A stretch of 64,000 nt of DNA. Source: Halobaculum limi. GTDB taxonomy: Archaea > Halobacteriota > Halobacteria > Halobacteriales > Haloferacaceae. The notes beneath the pieces were generated by a model, which searched no databases, was not told the DNA's origin, and saw only the letters and a list, made by a program, of their open reading frames with translations. The position numbers and the translations under genes are program-made. The stretch lies in contig NZ_CP120468.1 of NCBI RefSeq assembly GCF_029490015.1, positions 868,001 to 932,000 on the forward strand, read 5' to 3'. Below, one piece after another: positions 1 to 8,919 of the stretch; position 1 is the stretch's first letter, and the number at the start of each line of letters is the position of its first letter.

Positions 1-1
1 C

Positions 2-190
2 GCCAGCGAGGCCGGACTCGACAGCTACGACGTGGTCCGCCGCGAGGCGACCCCTGCACAGGGTACACTCCTGCTGGAGGAGAGCCCGAACGGGACCGTC
101 GTGCTCTCGGAGTCGACCGATCCCCCGTACCGCTACTACATGATCGTCGGCGAACCCGCCGACGAGGTGGTGATCTACAATGCAAGCTAA
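2..190 (+). CDS. C-terminal end of an unidentified protein (partial)
   Basis: An open frame runs in from the left edge and stops with TAA at 188-190, giving the last 62 residues of a protein whose start is outside the window. The visible tail is acidic (it ends VVIYNAS), has no membrane segment and no motif I recognise. Its last 11 bases overlap the ATG of the next gene at 180, so the two genes are very likely one operon and translationally coupled. Codon use is GC-rich at third positions, like the rest of the window. No function can be assigned from this fragment. Confidence 0.7.
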   Translation, partial: ASEAGLDSYDVVRREATPAQGTLLLEESPNGTVVLSESTDPPYRYYMIVGEPADEVVIYNAS

Positions 191-1160
191 TCCCCTCCGA
201 CTCGCCGGAACCTTCCTGCTCGTCGTCGTCGTCATCGTCGGCACGGCAGCGGCCGTTCCGCTCGTGACGAGCCAGCAGACCCCCGCACCGACGCAACTCG
301 ACAACCCGCAGTTCCAGCCCGGCAACGCCCTCATCGACGGAGCACCGGAAGACGGAGCCATCGAGATGGAGGCCGACGCCGAGCCGAAGACGGTGGTCAT
401 CGACGCCGGGCACGGCAGTCGCCCCGCGGCCGAGGACATCGATCCGCTCGTCTCGGCGCTCGTCTCGAACGGGCACACCGTCGAGTTCTACGACCCGCAG
501 GCGGACCGACGCGCGACGCTGAACGCCTCGCTGCGTGAGGCCGACGCCTTCGTGACGATCGCCCCGACTCGTCGTTACACAGACGGCGAACTCGACGGCA
601 TCGCGGCGTTCACCGACGCGGGCGGCCGACTCGCCGTCCTCTCTGACCCCGCGAGCACGGGTGGCCTCGCCGGACTCCTCGGCGGCTTGCTCGGCATCTC
701 GACCGGTTCTAGCGGGCCGTCCACGACTGGCCTCTCCTCGCAGTACGGGATGGAGTTCCAAGCCGGCTACCTGTACGAGACAGACTCCGACCGGAACTAC
801 GCGGCTGTCTCCGCGTCCGGCGCTGCGGGGTCGCTCGGCGACGGCGTCGAGAATGCCGTCCTCCGGGACGCTGCGCCCGTCGTCGCGGGCCCCGAGGCGA
901 GCGTCGCACTCACCAGTAGCGACGGGACGACGCTGTCGACGAGTCGTCGCGACGGCAGTTATCCCGTCGCCGCCCAGCACGGAAACGCGACGATCATCGG
1001 CGACACGGACTTCCTCACGCCCGACGACGCCTACCGCGGCGACAACGAGGTGCTGATCGGTAACCTCGCGGACTTCCTCGTCTCCGGCGAGAAGTCGCCC
1101 GAGGACGCCCCATCGACGCCGACGGGGCCCGGATCTGGTCCGCCCCCGGGCGGCGCCTGA
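180..1160 (+). CDS. DUF4350 family membrane-anchored protein
   Basis: This 326-residue protein has one N-terminal transmembrane anchor (about residues 8-28). A Rossmann-like domain follows on the outer side, with segments typical of DUF4350: DAGHGS near residue 76, an FTDAGGRLAVLSDP strand-turn-helix, and GDTDFLTPDDAYRGDNE near the end. The C-terminus is a Gly/Pro-rich tail (GPGSGPPPGGA). DUF4350 proteins in haloarchaea usually sit in operons with MoxR-type ATPases, DUF58 and transglutaminase-like proteins, and the overlap with the partial upstream gene fits that. No catalytic function is established for the family. It could be a surface scaffold or a GATase1-like domain without a known substrate. 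Confidence 0.8.
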   Translation: MQANPLRLAGTFLLVVVVIVGTAAAVPLVTSQQTPAPTQLDNPQFQPGNALIDGAPEDGAIEMEADAEPKTVVIDAGHGSRPAAEDIDPLVSALVSNGHTVEFYDPQADRRATLNASLREADAFVTIAPTRRYTDGELDGIAAFTDAGGRLAVLSDPASTGGLAGLLGGLLGISTGSSGPSTTGLSSQYGMEFQAGYLYETDSDRNYAAVSASGAAGSLGDGVENAVLRDAAPVVAGPEASVALTSSDGTTLSTSRRDGSYPVAAQHGNATIIGDTDFLTPDDAYRGDNEVLIGNLADFLVSGEKSPEDAPSTPTGPGSGPPPGGA

Positions 1161-1270
1161 GAACCGACACCCTCCCACTTTCTTCGCGCTCTATCCGCCC
1201 AGCAGCGGCACGATGTGAGTGACACTGGAGTGGTGTCGTCGCCCGAGGCGAACGCTCCCGCCACCCAAAG

Positions 1271-1279
1271 CCCCTTTAC
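1271..1279 (+). promoter_or_regulatory. TATA-like element of pan
   Basis: The T-rich stretch CCCTTTACT is centred about 29 bases before the ATG at 1306. This is the spacing of a leaderless haloarchaeal promoter and supports the 1306 start over the in-frame ATG at 1219. Confidence 0.5.
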
Positions 1280-1305
1280 TCGCGGTTCCTAAGCGAAGCC
1301 AAGAA

Positions 1306-2541
1306 ATGTCTCGTAGCCCGTCCCTCCCCGACCGGCCTCGTCTCGATCTGGACCCAGATATGAGTGAGGCCGAACGGCTGGAGGCACTTCGCAAGCACTT
1401 CGAACGTATCGTCCAAGTGAACGAGGAACTGGACGAACGCCTCGACGAGGCTGAGGGTCGCCGCAGCGACCTTCGCGAGGAGGTCGACGAACTCAAACGC
1501 CGCAACGAGGCGCTGAAGACCTCTTCGCTGTATATCGCGACCGTCGAGGAACTCACCGACGACGGTGCGGTGATCAAACAGCACGGCAACAACCAGGAGG
1601 TGCTCACCGACCTCTCTCCGCGCCTCGACGACAAACTCGAACCGGGCGACCGCGTCGCCATCAACGACTCGTTCAGCGTCCAGACGGTCCTCGACGACGA
1701 GACCGACTCGCGGGCGCAGGCAATGGAGGTCGACGCCTCCCCGGAGGTCACCTACGCCGACATCGGCGGCATCGACGAACAGGTGCGCGAGGTGCGCGAG
1801 GCCGTCGAGGATCCGCTCATCAACGCCGAGCAGTTCCGCGAAGTGGGGATCCAGCCACCGAGTGGCGTCCTCCTGCACGGGCCGCCCGGCACGGGGAAGA
1901 CGATGCTCGCGAAGGCCGTCGCCAACGAGACCGACGCGACGTTCATCAAGATGGCTGGCTCGGAGTTGGTCCAGAAGTTCATCGGCGAGGGTGCCCGCCT
2001 CGTGCGCGACTTGTTCGACCTGGCGGGCGAGCGTGAACCGGCAGTCATCTTCATTGACGAAATCGACGCCGTCGCCGCCAAGCGCACCGACTCGAAGACC
2101 TCCGGCGACGCCGAGGTCCAGCGGACGATGATGCAACTCCTCTCGGAGATGGACGGCTTCGACGACCGCGGCGAGGTGCGGATTATGGCCGCGACCAACC
2201 GCTTCGACATGCTCGACGACGCCATCCTCCGTCCCGGCCGCTTCGACCGCCTCATCGAGGTGCCCAAGCCTGGCCCCGAGGGACGCGTGCGCATCCTCGA
2301 GATCCACACCGCCGATATGTCCGTCGAAGACGACGTCGACTTCGCGGATCTGGCGGCGGACCTGGACGACTACTCCGGCGCAGATATCGCCGCCCTCGCT
2401 ACGGAGGCGGGGATGTTCGCCATCCGCGACGACCGGACGACCGTCTGCCGCGCGGACTTCGATCAGGCCCGCGAGAAGATCGAGACCGACACCGAAGGGC
2501 CGGTGTTCAACGACGGCGAGTTCGGTCGCTACCAGTACTGA
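1306..2541 (+). CDS. pan: Proteasome-activating nucleotidase (PAN, AAA ATPase)
   Basis: PAN is the hexameric ATPase that unfolds substrates and feeds them into the archaeal 20S proteasome in the cytoplasm. The 411-residue product shows the family order: an N-terminal coiled coil (about 20-70), an OB domain (about 75-135), then the AAA module with Walker A GPPGTGKT (192-199), Walker B VIFIDEID (247-254) and a second region of homology ending in RPGRFDR. The frame is open from ATG 1219, but ATG 1306 was chosen because a TATA-like element lies 29 bases upstream and the extra 29 residues do not resemble PAN. The C-terminus reads GRYQY, so the penultimate residue is Gln, not the Tyr of a strict HbYX gate-opening motif. 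No proteasome subunit gene is in the window. Confidence 0.96.
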   Translation: MSRSPSLPDRPRLDLDPDMSEAERLEALRKHFERIVQVNEELDERLDEAEGRRSDLREEVDELKRRNEALKTSSLYIATVEELTDDGAVIKQHGNNQEVLTDLSPRLDDKLEPGDRVAINDSFSVQTVLDDETDSRAQAMEVDASPEVTYADIGGIDEQVREVREAVEDPLINAEQFREVGIQPPSGVLLHGPPGTGKTMLAKAVANETDATFIKMAGSELVQKFIGEGARLVRDLFDLAGEREPAVIFIDEIDAVAAKRTDSKTSGDAEVQRTMMQLLSEMDGFDDRGEVRIMAATNRFDMLDDAILRPGRFDRLIEVPKPGPEGRVRILEIHTADMSVEDDVDFADLAADLDDYSGADIAALATEAGMFAIRDDRTTVCRADFDQAREKIETDTEGPVFNDGEFGRYQY

Positions 2542-2618
2542 ACCGGCGGCCACCGAGCGACTGACGCCGCTGGGACGCGATCCGACACCCACTTTCCTGC
2601 CGCCCGTCCTCATCCGAT

Positions 2619-3101
2619 ATGGACATTCACATCGCCGACGGCGTCGGTCACGGCCCGACCGAACTGGCCGCCTACGACGCCGCCCTCGCCGACGCCGGCG
2701 TCGGCGATTTTAACCTCGTCACCGTCTCCTCGGTCGTCCCCGCTGACGCCACGATTCGCGTCGTCGGGACCGCGCCGGACCTCGGCCCCGCCGGGAATCG
2801 CTTGACCGTCGTGCAGGCACACGCCGCCGCCTCGCCCGACGACGCCCACGAGACGGACGGCGTCACCGCCTGTCTCGGCTGGGCGACCGGCCCTGGCCCC
2901 GGCCTGTTCTACGAGGCCGACGGCACGGACGCCGACGCCGCCCGCCGAACCGTTCGAGAGGGACTCGACGCCGGGCGCGACCTGCGCGACTGGACGTTCG
3001 ACGCCGAGGAGACGTGCTGTGCGACCGTCGAGACCGACGAATCGGCGTACGCCGCGGCGGTCGTCGTCGCCGCCTACGGTGAGAGCGAACCCATCGCGTG
3101 A
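2619..3101 (+). CDS. pdaD: Pyruvoyl-dependent arginine decarboxylase
   Basis: The product converts arginine to agmatine. Archaea use agmatine to make the agmatidine base of tRNA-Ile2, and it can also be a polyamine precursor. The 160-residue protein has the length of the PvlArgDC family and contains the self-cleavage site TVSSVVP. Chain cleavage between Ser37 and Ser38 would generate the N-terminal pyruvoyl cofactor on the alpha chain. The conserved GPGPGLFYEA block and the C-terminal AAAVVVAAYGE strand are also present. It follows pan in the same direction with a 77-base gap, so it may have its own promoter. Confidence 0.93.
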   Translation: MDIHIADGVGHGPTELAAYDAALADAGVGDFNLVTVSSVVPADATIRVVGTAPDLGPAGNRLTVVQAHAAASPDDAHETDGVTACLGWATGPGPGLFYEADGTDADAARRTVREGLDAGRDLRDWTFDAEETCCATVETDESAYAAAVVVAAYGESEPIA

Positions 3102-3203
3102 CGTGCGACGGGTGCGCGAGTCAAGCGACCGCCGGCATCGCGGCGCGTCGTCGTGGCGCGTCCCCGCGCCGAACAGTGGTTTCAGCCGACAGATCGCCGA
3201 CGG

Positions 3204-3210
3204 TTTTATA
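3204..3210 (+). promoter_or_regulatory. TATA box of the DUF5811 gene
   Basis: TTTTATA lies 31-37 bases before the ATG at 3241, as in a leaderless transcript. It rules out the longer in-frame start at 3019, which lies inside pdaD. Confidence 0.65.
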
Positions 3211-3240
3211 CACGGACCACCCATATCAAAGCCGTATCTG

Positions 3241-3621
3241 ATGAACGGCAACAACCCCTATGCGGGGGCTCCAGGCGTCGTCGAGGCGGGTCGTCCCGAG
3301 GAAATCGACCTCACGTCCGACCAGAAGGACGCACTCCGCCAGGCGGTCGCCACCATCGTCACACGCACTGAATCGTATCTCCCCGACGGCTACGCTGTCG
3401 GCTCCGAACTCTCCTACGGGAGCAACGGCCCACAGGCGACTGTCGCCGTCCAACCGCCTATCGGGCACGCCGTCAGCGCCGGCTTCTCGCCGGACATCGA
3501 GGACATCGAGGCGGGCCTCGACGACGCCGACCGCGACGAGGTGGCGAAGGGCCTCGCCGCCAGCGCCGCCGTCCAGGTGATGTCCGCCGTCGGCGACGAC
3601 GTCGAACCGACCGCGCGATAA
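3241..3621 (+). CDS. DUF5811 family protein
   Basis: This is a soluble acidic protein of 126 residues that matches what I know of the haloarchaeal DUF5811 family. It begins MNGNNPYAGAPGVVEAG, has a central region rich in beta strands (SYGSNGPQATVAVQPPIG) and ends in a helical segment (VAKGLAASAAVQVMSAV). No catalytic motif or cofactor site is visible. The TATA box at 3204-3210 fixes the start. It lies between pdaD and the convergent infB, so it probably has its own transcript. Function unknown. Confidence 0.85.
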   Translation: MNGNNPYAGAPGVVEAGRPEEIDLTSDQKDALRQAVATIVTRTESYLPDGYAVGSELSYGSNGPQATVAVQPPIGHAVSAGFSPDIEDIEAGLDDADRDEVAKGLAASAAVQVMSAVGDDVEPTAR

Positions 3622-3782
3622 CCGCCGCCGACCGCTGTCGGTTTCTGCGTGCTTCGACTCGGAGCAGTCGCTGCTGACCGATCCGATCGAATCTCCGATT
3701 CTCACTCCCGTCTTGCGCTTTTACCTGCTATCGACAACCCGAGAAAACCACTACCAGTACCGGCGAATCGGAGACTGAGCGT

Positions 3783-5603
3783 CTACTTCCCCCAGAAGGG
3801 GTCGGTCTTTCGACGCTTCTCCAGATACGCCTTTAGCGCCTCGATTTCGTCGGCGCGGATCTCCGAGGCGAGTTCCTGTTCGAGGATCTTCGCGTGTTTC
3901 TCGGGCAGTTCGATCCACAGTTCGTCGCCCTCCTCGATCTGACGGCCGACGGTCGGGCCGTCGATGGCGATAGAGACGCGTTCGCCCGCCTGTGCGCTGT
4001 CTACGTCGTCGCCCTGATGCTGGATGCCCGAGAGCGTGCCGACGCGCTTGGGGTCGCTCCCTTCGAACTTCGCGACCGCGCGGTTGTTCTGGACCGTCCC
4101 GGAGACGACCTCCACGCCGACGACGGCGGGATCGTTCTGTCGGAAGGTGTGGTCCTGCAGGATGCGGAAGCGCGCGGGCTTGGTGATCTTGTCGAGGACG
4201 TTCTCCTGTTGTGCCCGTTCGAGTTCGTCGACGTACTCCTCGTACTCTTCGACGAGTTGGTAGATGACGTCGTCGTCGAACAGGCGCACGCCCGTCCGAT
4301 CGAGCGCTTCTTCGGCGTCCGGGAGGACGTCGACGTTGAACCCGAGGATCACCTGGTGTTTCTCCTCGTTGGCGGTCTGCGCGACGGTCACGTCGCGCGG
4401 CGCGATGTCGCCGACCTCCGCACGGAGGATGGGCACCTCTGCCTCCTCCAAGGCGTTGGCCATCGCCTCTAGACTGCCGAGGGTGTCGGCCTTCACGACG
4501 ACGCCGTCTTCGGCGGTGTCGACCTCGATCTTCGCGAGTTCCTTGCGGACCTCCGCTTTGACCGCGTCCACGTCGTCGCCGCGAACGACGCGAACGGGTG
4601 CGCCGGACATCGCCTCGTCGAGGTCGGGGGCGGCGATTTTGACACCTGCTGCGGCCCGAACCTCGTCCACTCGTTCGAACCGCTTCTCGGTCCGAATCTC
4701 GGCGTTGGGTCGCGGCTGGAGGAGCGCCCGGACCTCGGTGACGATGGGTTCGTCGCGGCCGCCGACGACGATGGTGTCGCCCTCGCGGACGACGCCGTCG
4801 TACAGCACCACGTCGAGCGTCGCGCCGAAGCCGCGTTCGTCTTTCACTTCGAGGACGGTACCGACGCCGGGACCGCTCACGTCGACGGACATCTCGGACT
4901 TCATATATCGCTGGGACAGGCCCATCAGAACGGTCAGCAGGTCCGGGATACCCTCCATCGTGAGCGCGGAGACGGGGACGACCCCGATGTTGGACTGGAA
5001 GTCTTGCACGCGCCAGTAGAAGTCGGCGGAGAACCCGGCCGACGAGAGGTCGCCGATGAGTTCGTACAGGTTCTCGTTGAGACGCGACTCCGCCCGGTCG
5101 GACTGCTTCTCCAGCGACTTCTGGATCGGCTCGCCCTCTTGCGGATTCCAGCCGGGAGTCGTGTCCACCTTGTTGGCGGCGACGACGAACGGCGTGCCGG
5201 TGCGTTTGAGGATGTTGATGGCCTCCTCGGTCTGTGGCTGGAAGCCGTCGTTCACGTCGACGACGAGCACTGCGATGTCCGCGAGTGCGCCGCCGCGCGA
5301 GCGCAGCGTCGAGAAGGAGTGGTGGCCCGGCGTGTCGATGAACAGGAGACCGGGCAGGTCGAAGTCGGTCGGGTCGACGAGTGCGCCCGCCATCTCGGAG
5401 ATAGTCTCCAGCGGAACGGCCGTCGCGCCGATGTGCTGGGTGATGGCGCCCGCCTCGCCCTCCTGGACGGCGGAGCCGCGAATCCGGTCGAGCAGCGTCG
5501 TCTTGCCGTGGTCGACGTGGCCGAGGACCGCGACGATGGGGGTGCGGAGCGCACCCGATCCGGTGTCGGCGTCGGCCTCGGCGTCTGTGTTGGTGTCTGA
5601 CAT
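3783..5603 (-). CDS. infB: Translation initiation factor aIF5B / IF-2
   Basis: This GTPase promotes ribosomal subunit joining and initiator tRNA placement. The 606-residue length is normal for the archaeal form, which lacks the long bacterial N-terminus. The G domain shows G1 GHVDHGKT (28-35), G3 DTPGH and G4 NKVD. Domain II and the long-helix/domain IV region follow, ending in a C-terminal helix ([17 protein letters not shown]). The first 20 residues form an acidic leader rich in Asp, Thr and Ala. The gene is transcribed towards DUF5811. Its upstream neighbour on the same strand is a PGF-CTERM surface protein, so a shared operon is not obvious. Confidence 0.96.
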   Translation of the reverse strand: MSDTNTDAEADADTGSGALRTPIVAVLGHVDHGKTTLLDRIRGSAVQEGEAGAITQHIGATAVPLETISEMAGALVDPTDFDLPGLLFIDTPGHHSFSTLRSRGGALADIAVLVVDVNDGFQPQTEEAINILKRTGTPFVVAANKVDTTPGWNPQEGEPIQKSLEKQSDRAESRLNENLYELIGDLSSAGFSADFYWRVQDFQSNIGVVPVSALTMEGIPDLLTVLMGLSQRYMKSEMSVDVSGPGVGTVLEVKDERGFGATLDVVLYDGVVREGDTIVVGGRDEPIVTEVRALLQPRPNAEIRTEKRFERVDEVRAAAGVKIAAPDLDEAMSGAPVRVVRGDDVDAVKAEVRKELAKIEVDTAEDGVVVKADTLGSLEAMANALEEAEVPILRAEVGDIAPRDVTVAQTANEEKHQVILGFNVDVLPDAEEALDRTGVRLFDDDVIYQLVEEYEEYVDELERAQQENVLDKITKPARFRILQDHTFRQNDPAVVGVEVVSGTVQNNRAVAKFEGSDPKRVGTLSGIQHQGDDVDSAQAGERVSIAIDGPTVGRQIEEGDELWIELPEKHAKILEQELASEIRADEIEALKAYLEKRRKTDPFWGK

Positions 5604-5668
5604 CGGAGAATCACCGAGAGAAGTCTCGTTGTCGGTGAAAACCGGCGGTCGAAGTTACCTGTTTCGAC

Positions 5669-7123
5669 TCACCGAGAGCGGCGACGAGCGAGCAGCATCG
5701 TCGCGCCCGCGACGGCCGCCGTGAGGGCGACTAGAACACCGAAACCGGGGCCCTTCGTGCTCGTCGTGCCGACCGGCGTCTCGGTCCGACTCGCGCCGTC
5801 GGTCGTGGACTCACCCTCAGACGACGCCGTCACGGCGTTCGTCGCCGTCGTCGTCTGCGGGAGCGCCCGCGCCGTGTCCGTGCCGTTGGTTGCGGTCGCG
5901 TTCCCTGCCCCCAGCACAGTGACCGTCACGGTCGCGTTCGCACCTGTGTCGGGAGCGGTTAGCGTGAGGGTGTATGTGCCCGGATCGAGGGCGGTTTCGT
6001 CGACCGAGCGGGACGCTTCGCCACCGGACACGTTGAGGACGACGCGGCCGTCGCTCGCCCTCGCGGTCGGGAACGCCGCGAGAAGGTCCTCCCGTGAGAG
6101 CGCGTCGCTCTCGACGGCGAGACGGAACGACCGGCGGTTCGACGCCAGCCGAACGGTCGTGCCGTTCGCGACGGCGTCGAGGCGCTGTCGTGCGATCGCG
6201 ACGCGGTAGACGGTCGGGCCGTTGCGGCGTTCCAGTCGATACACGCCGGGCGACAGCGTCGTCGTGTTCACGAACACCGCGTGGTCGGAGGAGGTGAACG
6301 CACCGAGGTTGTCGCCGTCGGGCGAGCGCAACACGTAGGGCGTGTCGCCGTCGACGCGGAACCGGAGTACCTGTCCGCGGTAGCGCACGTCGCGGCTCTC
6401 GACGTCGACCGCGTCCGCGCGCTCGGACCGAGCGACGACGAGGTTGTCGTCGGGGGACTTCGGTCCGGATTCCTCGTCGGTCGACGCGACCACCTCGAAC
6501 GTGCCCAGCACCTCCTCACCGTCGTCAGTCCGAACCGCGTACCAGCCGAGTCGGAGTTCGCTCGTGTCGACTCTGACGGTCCCGTCGTCGACACCAGGGT
6601 ACATCGCGTAGTTCCACTCGAAGACGGGCACGACCTCGTAGGACTCGCTGGAGTCGACGTCGACCGTCACCACCGTCCCGCGCTCGTAGCGGGCCCCCGC
6701 TTGGAGGGATACGCTCGGACCGTTGGCTCCGTCGTCGGCCCGGTCGTTCGCGGGTTCGGTGGTAGTTGTTGGGTTGACCTCGACGGTGAAGCGGTACACC
6801 ACGTCGTCGCCGTCGGACGGCAGGAGAACGTACTCGCCGGGGTCGACTCCTTCGGTGTCGACGGTGACGGTTCCGTTCTCGGCGGCCAGTTGAGCCACGA
6901 GCGCCCGGTCGTCGGCGGTACGGAGTTCGTAGGTGTCGTTCGTCTCCACGTCGAACAGCACGGTCGCGGGCTTGTGGTACGTCCCGTCGTTCTCTCCGTC
7001 GACGAACTCGGTGTCGGCGTCGACGACTCGGTCCGGCTGCACGAGAGCGCCGACCGGGCCCGCCGCGCTCGCGACGACGAGTAGCGTGGTGACTGCCAGG
7101 AGGAGGGGAATCGAGCGGGGCAT
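5669..7123 (-). CDS. Exported surface protein with PGF-CTERM anchor
   Basis: The 484-residue protein starts with a Sec-type signal peptide ([20 protein letters not shown]). It ends with the sorting signal PGFG, a hydrophobic stretch and RRRSR, the PGF-CTERM tripartite signal that archaeosortase A processes and replaces with a lipid. Between these lie about four related modules, each containing a variant of VDT-x-(E/L)-x-PG-x-Y-x-L, so the body is probably a chain of beta-sandwich domains like those of S-layer-associated BGTF proteins. A Thr/Ser-rich stalk ([17 protein letters not shown]) precedes the anchor and offers glycosylation sites. The ATG at 7123 was chosen because the signal peptide starts there and an AT-rich TATA-like stretch lies 20-28 bases upstream. 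Likely a cell-surface adhesin or S-layer component. Confidence 0.88.
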   Translation of the reverse strand: MPRSIPLLLAVTTLLVVASAAGPVGALVQPDRVVDADTEFVDGENDGTYHKPATVLFDVETNDTYELRTADDRALVAQLAAENGTVTVDTEGVDPGEYVLLPSDGDDVVYRFTVEVNPTTTTEPANDRADDGANGPSVSLQAGARYERGTVVTVDVDSSESYEVVPVFEWNYAMYPGVDDGTVRVDTSELRLGWYAVRTDDGEEVLGTFEVVASTDEESGPKSPDDNLVVARSERADAVDVESRDVRYRGQVLRFRVDGDTPYVLRSPDGDNLGAFTSSDHAVFVNTTTLSPGVYRLERRNGPTVYRVAIARQRLDAVANGTTVRLASNRRSFRLAVESDALSREDLLAAFPTARASDGRVVLNVSGGEASRSVDETALDPGTYTLTLTAPDTGANATVTVTVLGAGNATATNGTDTARALPQTTTATNAVTASSEGESTTDGASRTETPVGTTSTKGPGFGVLVALTAAVAGATMLLARRRSR

Positions 7124-7143
7124 ACGCCGACGTCGCGGGCGCA

Positions 7144-7158
7144 CTGAAATAATCTTTT
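7144..7158 (-). promoter_or_regulatory. TATA-like promoter of the PGF-CTERM gene
   Basis: Read on the minus strand, the sequence AAAAAGATTATTTC lies 21-35 bases upstream of the ATG at 7123. It is the most AT-rich stretch nearby and has leaderless-promoter spacing. Confidence 0.5.
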
Positions 7159-7313
7159 TCCTGACAGGTGTGCGACGCTGCAGAGTGGGCCGACCGACTC
7201 GCACGGATCGGTCGGCTCTCGGTGCTCCGATCGCGCCGCAGTCTTCCGGTTCTATCCGGTGACTCGTCCCGGGGCGAACGTGTTCGTCTGCCTCGCGTCC
7301 GACGCCAGCGTGG

Positions 7314-7320
7314 CGTTTAT
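7314..7320 (+). promoter_or_regulatory. TATA-like element of the PRC-barrel/nob1 operon
   Basis: CGTTTAT lies 26-32 bases before the ATG at 7346. It favours that start over the in-frame ATG at 7319 and GTG/ATG codons further upstream. Confidence 0.55.
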
Positions 7321-7345
7321 GCCTGTCCGGTCAGTCAGCGACGAT

Positions 7346-7591
7346 ATGGCAGACATCCTCGCCGAGAACCTCTCGGGCAAGGCCGTCATGGGGTCGGACG
7401 GCACCGAGTTGGGAATGCTGTACAACATCACGATGGACCTGAAGACGGGGTCGCTGTCGGATCTGCTCGTCACGCCGAACGAGGAACTCTCGCCGGCGCA
7501 GGTGCCGTTCGACCGCGACGAGTCCGGGCGCTTCCACGTCCCCGTCTCGAACGTGCAGGCCGTCAAAGACTACATCGTCGTCACTACGTAA
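7346..7591 (+). CDS. PRC-barrel domain protein
   Basis: The whole 81-residue protein is one PRC-barrel: ADILAENLSGKAVMGSDG, then a GxLxxx strand (LGMLYNITMDLKTGSLSDLLV) and a final IVVTT strand. Stand-alone PRC-barrels in archaea are small RNA- or partner-binding proteins. In this genomic position they accompany Nob1 and infB, which suggests a link to ribosome maturation (inference). The stop codon overlaps the ATG of nob1 by one base (TAATG), so the pair is co-transcribed and probably translationally coupled. Confidence 0.88.
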   Translation: MADILAENLSGKAVMGSDGTELGMLYNITMDLKTGSLSDLLVTPNEELSPAQVPFDRDESGRFHVPVSNVQAVKDYIVVTT

Positions 7592-8049
7592 TGGAAGTCC
7601 TCGACTCCTCGGCGTTCATCCACGGCTACGACAGCGACGAGCAAGCCGCCTCCATCCCCGCCGTCCAGTCGGAACTCACCGGCGAGACGGCGCTTCGCTT
7701 CGACGCCGAACAGGGTGCCGGGATGCACATCCACGTCCCCGGCGAGGGTGCGGTCGGGCGCGTCCGCCGCGCCGCCGACGAGACGGGTGACCTCGAAACA
7801 CTGTCCGACACGGACCTCCGCCTCCTCGCGGCGGCGTTCGAACTCGACGCGACGCTCGTCACCGACGACTACGCGATGCAGAACGTCGCCGAACGCCTCG
7901 ACGTGCGGGTTCGCGTCATCGCCCGCGACGGCATCGACGAACAGCGAGACTGGCAGTTCCAGTGTGCTGGCTGTGGCCGGACGTTCGACGAGAACCACGA
8001 CCGCTGTCCAATCTGTGGCAGCGACCTCTCGCGCAAGAACCCCGCCTGA
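7591..8049 (+). CDS. nob1: Endoribonuclease Nob1 (PIN domain + zinc ribbon)
   Basis: Nob1 cleaves the 3' end of pre-16S rRNA during late small-subunit assembly. The 152-residue protein has an N-terminal PIN domain with the expected acidic residues (Asp5 in VLDSS, Glu28, Asp73/Asp75 and Asp92/Asp93 in LVTDDYA). A C-terminal zinc ribbon carries Cys125, Cys128, Cys139 and Cys142 (CAGC...CPIC). The domain order and spacing match archaeal Nob1. It is the second gene of a two-gene operon, overlapping the PRC-barrel gene by one base. Confidence 0.94.
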   Translation: MEVLDSSAFIHGYDSDEQAASIPAVQSELTGETALRFDAEQGAGMHIHVPGEGAVGRVRRAADETGDLETLSDTDLRLLAAAFELDATLVTDDYAMQNVAERLDVRVRVIARDGIDEQRDWQFQCAGCGRTFDENHDRCPICGSDLSRKNPA

Positions 8050-8177
8050 GCGGGACGTGGTCGGATCGCGAACCGAATCCGATCCACACGAGTTCTCCAA
8101 TTCTCTGTGCTGTCTATCGGTTTCTCTGTACGTTGATCAGAAGTTCAAACCGCAAGACGTCGCCGGAAATCGGAGAG

Positions 8178-8918
8178 TTAGAACCCGCTGGCCGAGAGGT
8201 ACTGCATCACGTACTGGACCGCGTTGTACGCACCGTGGACGACGATTGGGACGACGAGGTTGTCTGTGTACTCGTAGGCGACGCCGAGGCCGATGCCGAG
8301 CAGTGCCGCGACGGCGACGTACACCAGTCGTTCGGCGGGCGTTCCGGTGCCCGCGAGGTAGTGCAGGAGGCCGAACAGCAGCGACGCACCGACGATAGCG
8401 CCGCCTGGACCGAGCGCACGGCCGAGTTCGCCTTGGACGACGCCCCTGAACAGGAGTTCCTCGCCGACGGCGACAGTGAGGAACGACAACGGCACCATCG
8501 CCAAGAAGTACAGCGGCGGGTTCGACAGCACCCGATTCGTGCTCGGTGTCAGACCGACCGCGGCGAAGGCTGCGAGGATGGCGTACCCAGCGCCCAACAG
8601 CGCGACCGATCCGACGACGATGACGGCGACGTCGTGCCGCGTCGGCCGCCGAACCCGCAACAGGTCCATATCGCCGGCGTACAGCAGGAAGAGGAGGCCG
8701 GCGACGGCGAACCCCGCGGCGTTGCCGATGGTCTCGAACACCGCCGTCGCCGCCGACTCCGCGGCGAATCCGAGCACCAGCGCCGCCTCACCGAGGAGCG
8801 GTGTGAGCGTCGACGCGGCGAGGACGCCCGCGACGACCGCGAGCAGCGCCTGTCCGCTCCGGAGGAGGAGCGCCCGCGCGTCGACGGACCCCCCCGGGGG
8901 CCCCAGGTCGACGTTCAC
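8178..8918 (-). CDS. CPBP family intramembrane metalloprotease
   Basis: This 246-residue polytopic membrane protein has about seven hydrophobic segments. It carries the CPBP (CAAX protease/bacteriocin-processing) motifs: EELLFRG with Glu153, Glu154 and Arg158, FGLLHYL with His186, and a final VVHGAYNA with His228. These residues form the predicted metal site inside the membrane. Substrates are unknown for haloarchaeal members. The start is a GTG (minus strand 8918-8916) placed one base after the TGA of pgi (TGAGGTG), so it is co-transcribed with pgi. A second CPBP protein lies at 46.6 kb. Confidence 0.88.
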   Translation of the reverse strand: MNVDLGPPGGSVDARALLLRSGQALLAVVAGVLAASTLTPLLGEAALVLGFAAESAATAVFETIGNAAGFAVAGLLFLLYAGDMDLLRVRRPTRHDVAVIVVGSVALLGAGYAILAAFAAVGLTPSTNRVLSNPPLYFLAMVPLSFLTVAVGEELLFRGVVQGELGRALGPGGAIVGASLLFGLLHYLAGTGTPAERLVYVAVAALLGIGLGVAYEYTDNLVVPIVVHGAYNAVQYVMQYLSASGF

Positions 8919-8919
8919 C

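Noticed and set aside
1219-1305. Longer N-terminus for PAN from ATG 1219
   Set aside because: The extra 29 residues (TLEWCRRPRRTLPPP...) are unlike PAN and lie across the promoter-like CTTTACT element.
3894-4472. 192-codon plus-strand ORF opposite infB
   Set aside because: It is the antisense shadow of aIF5B, with no recognisable domain.
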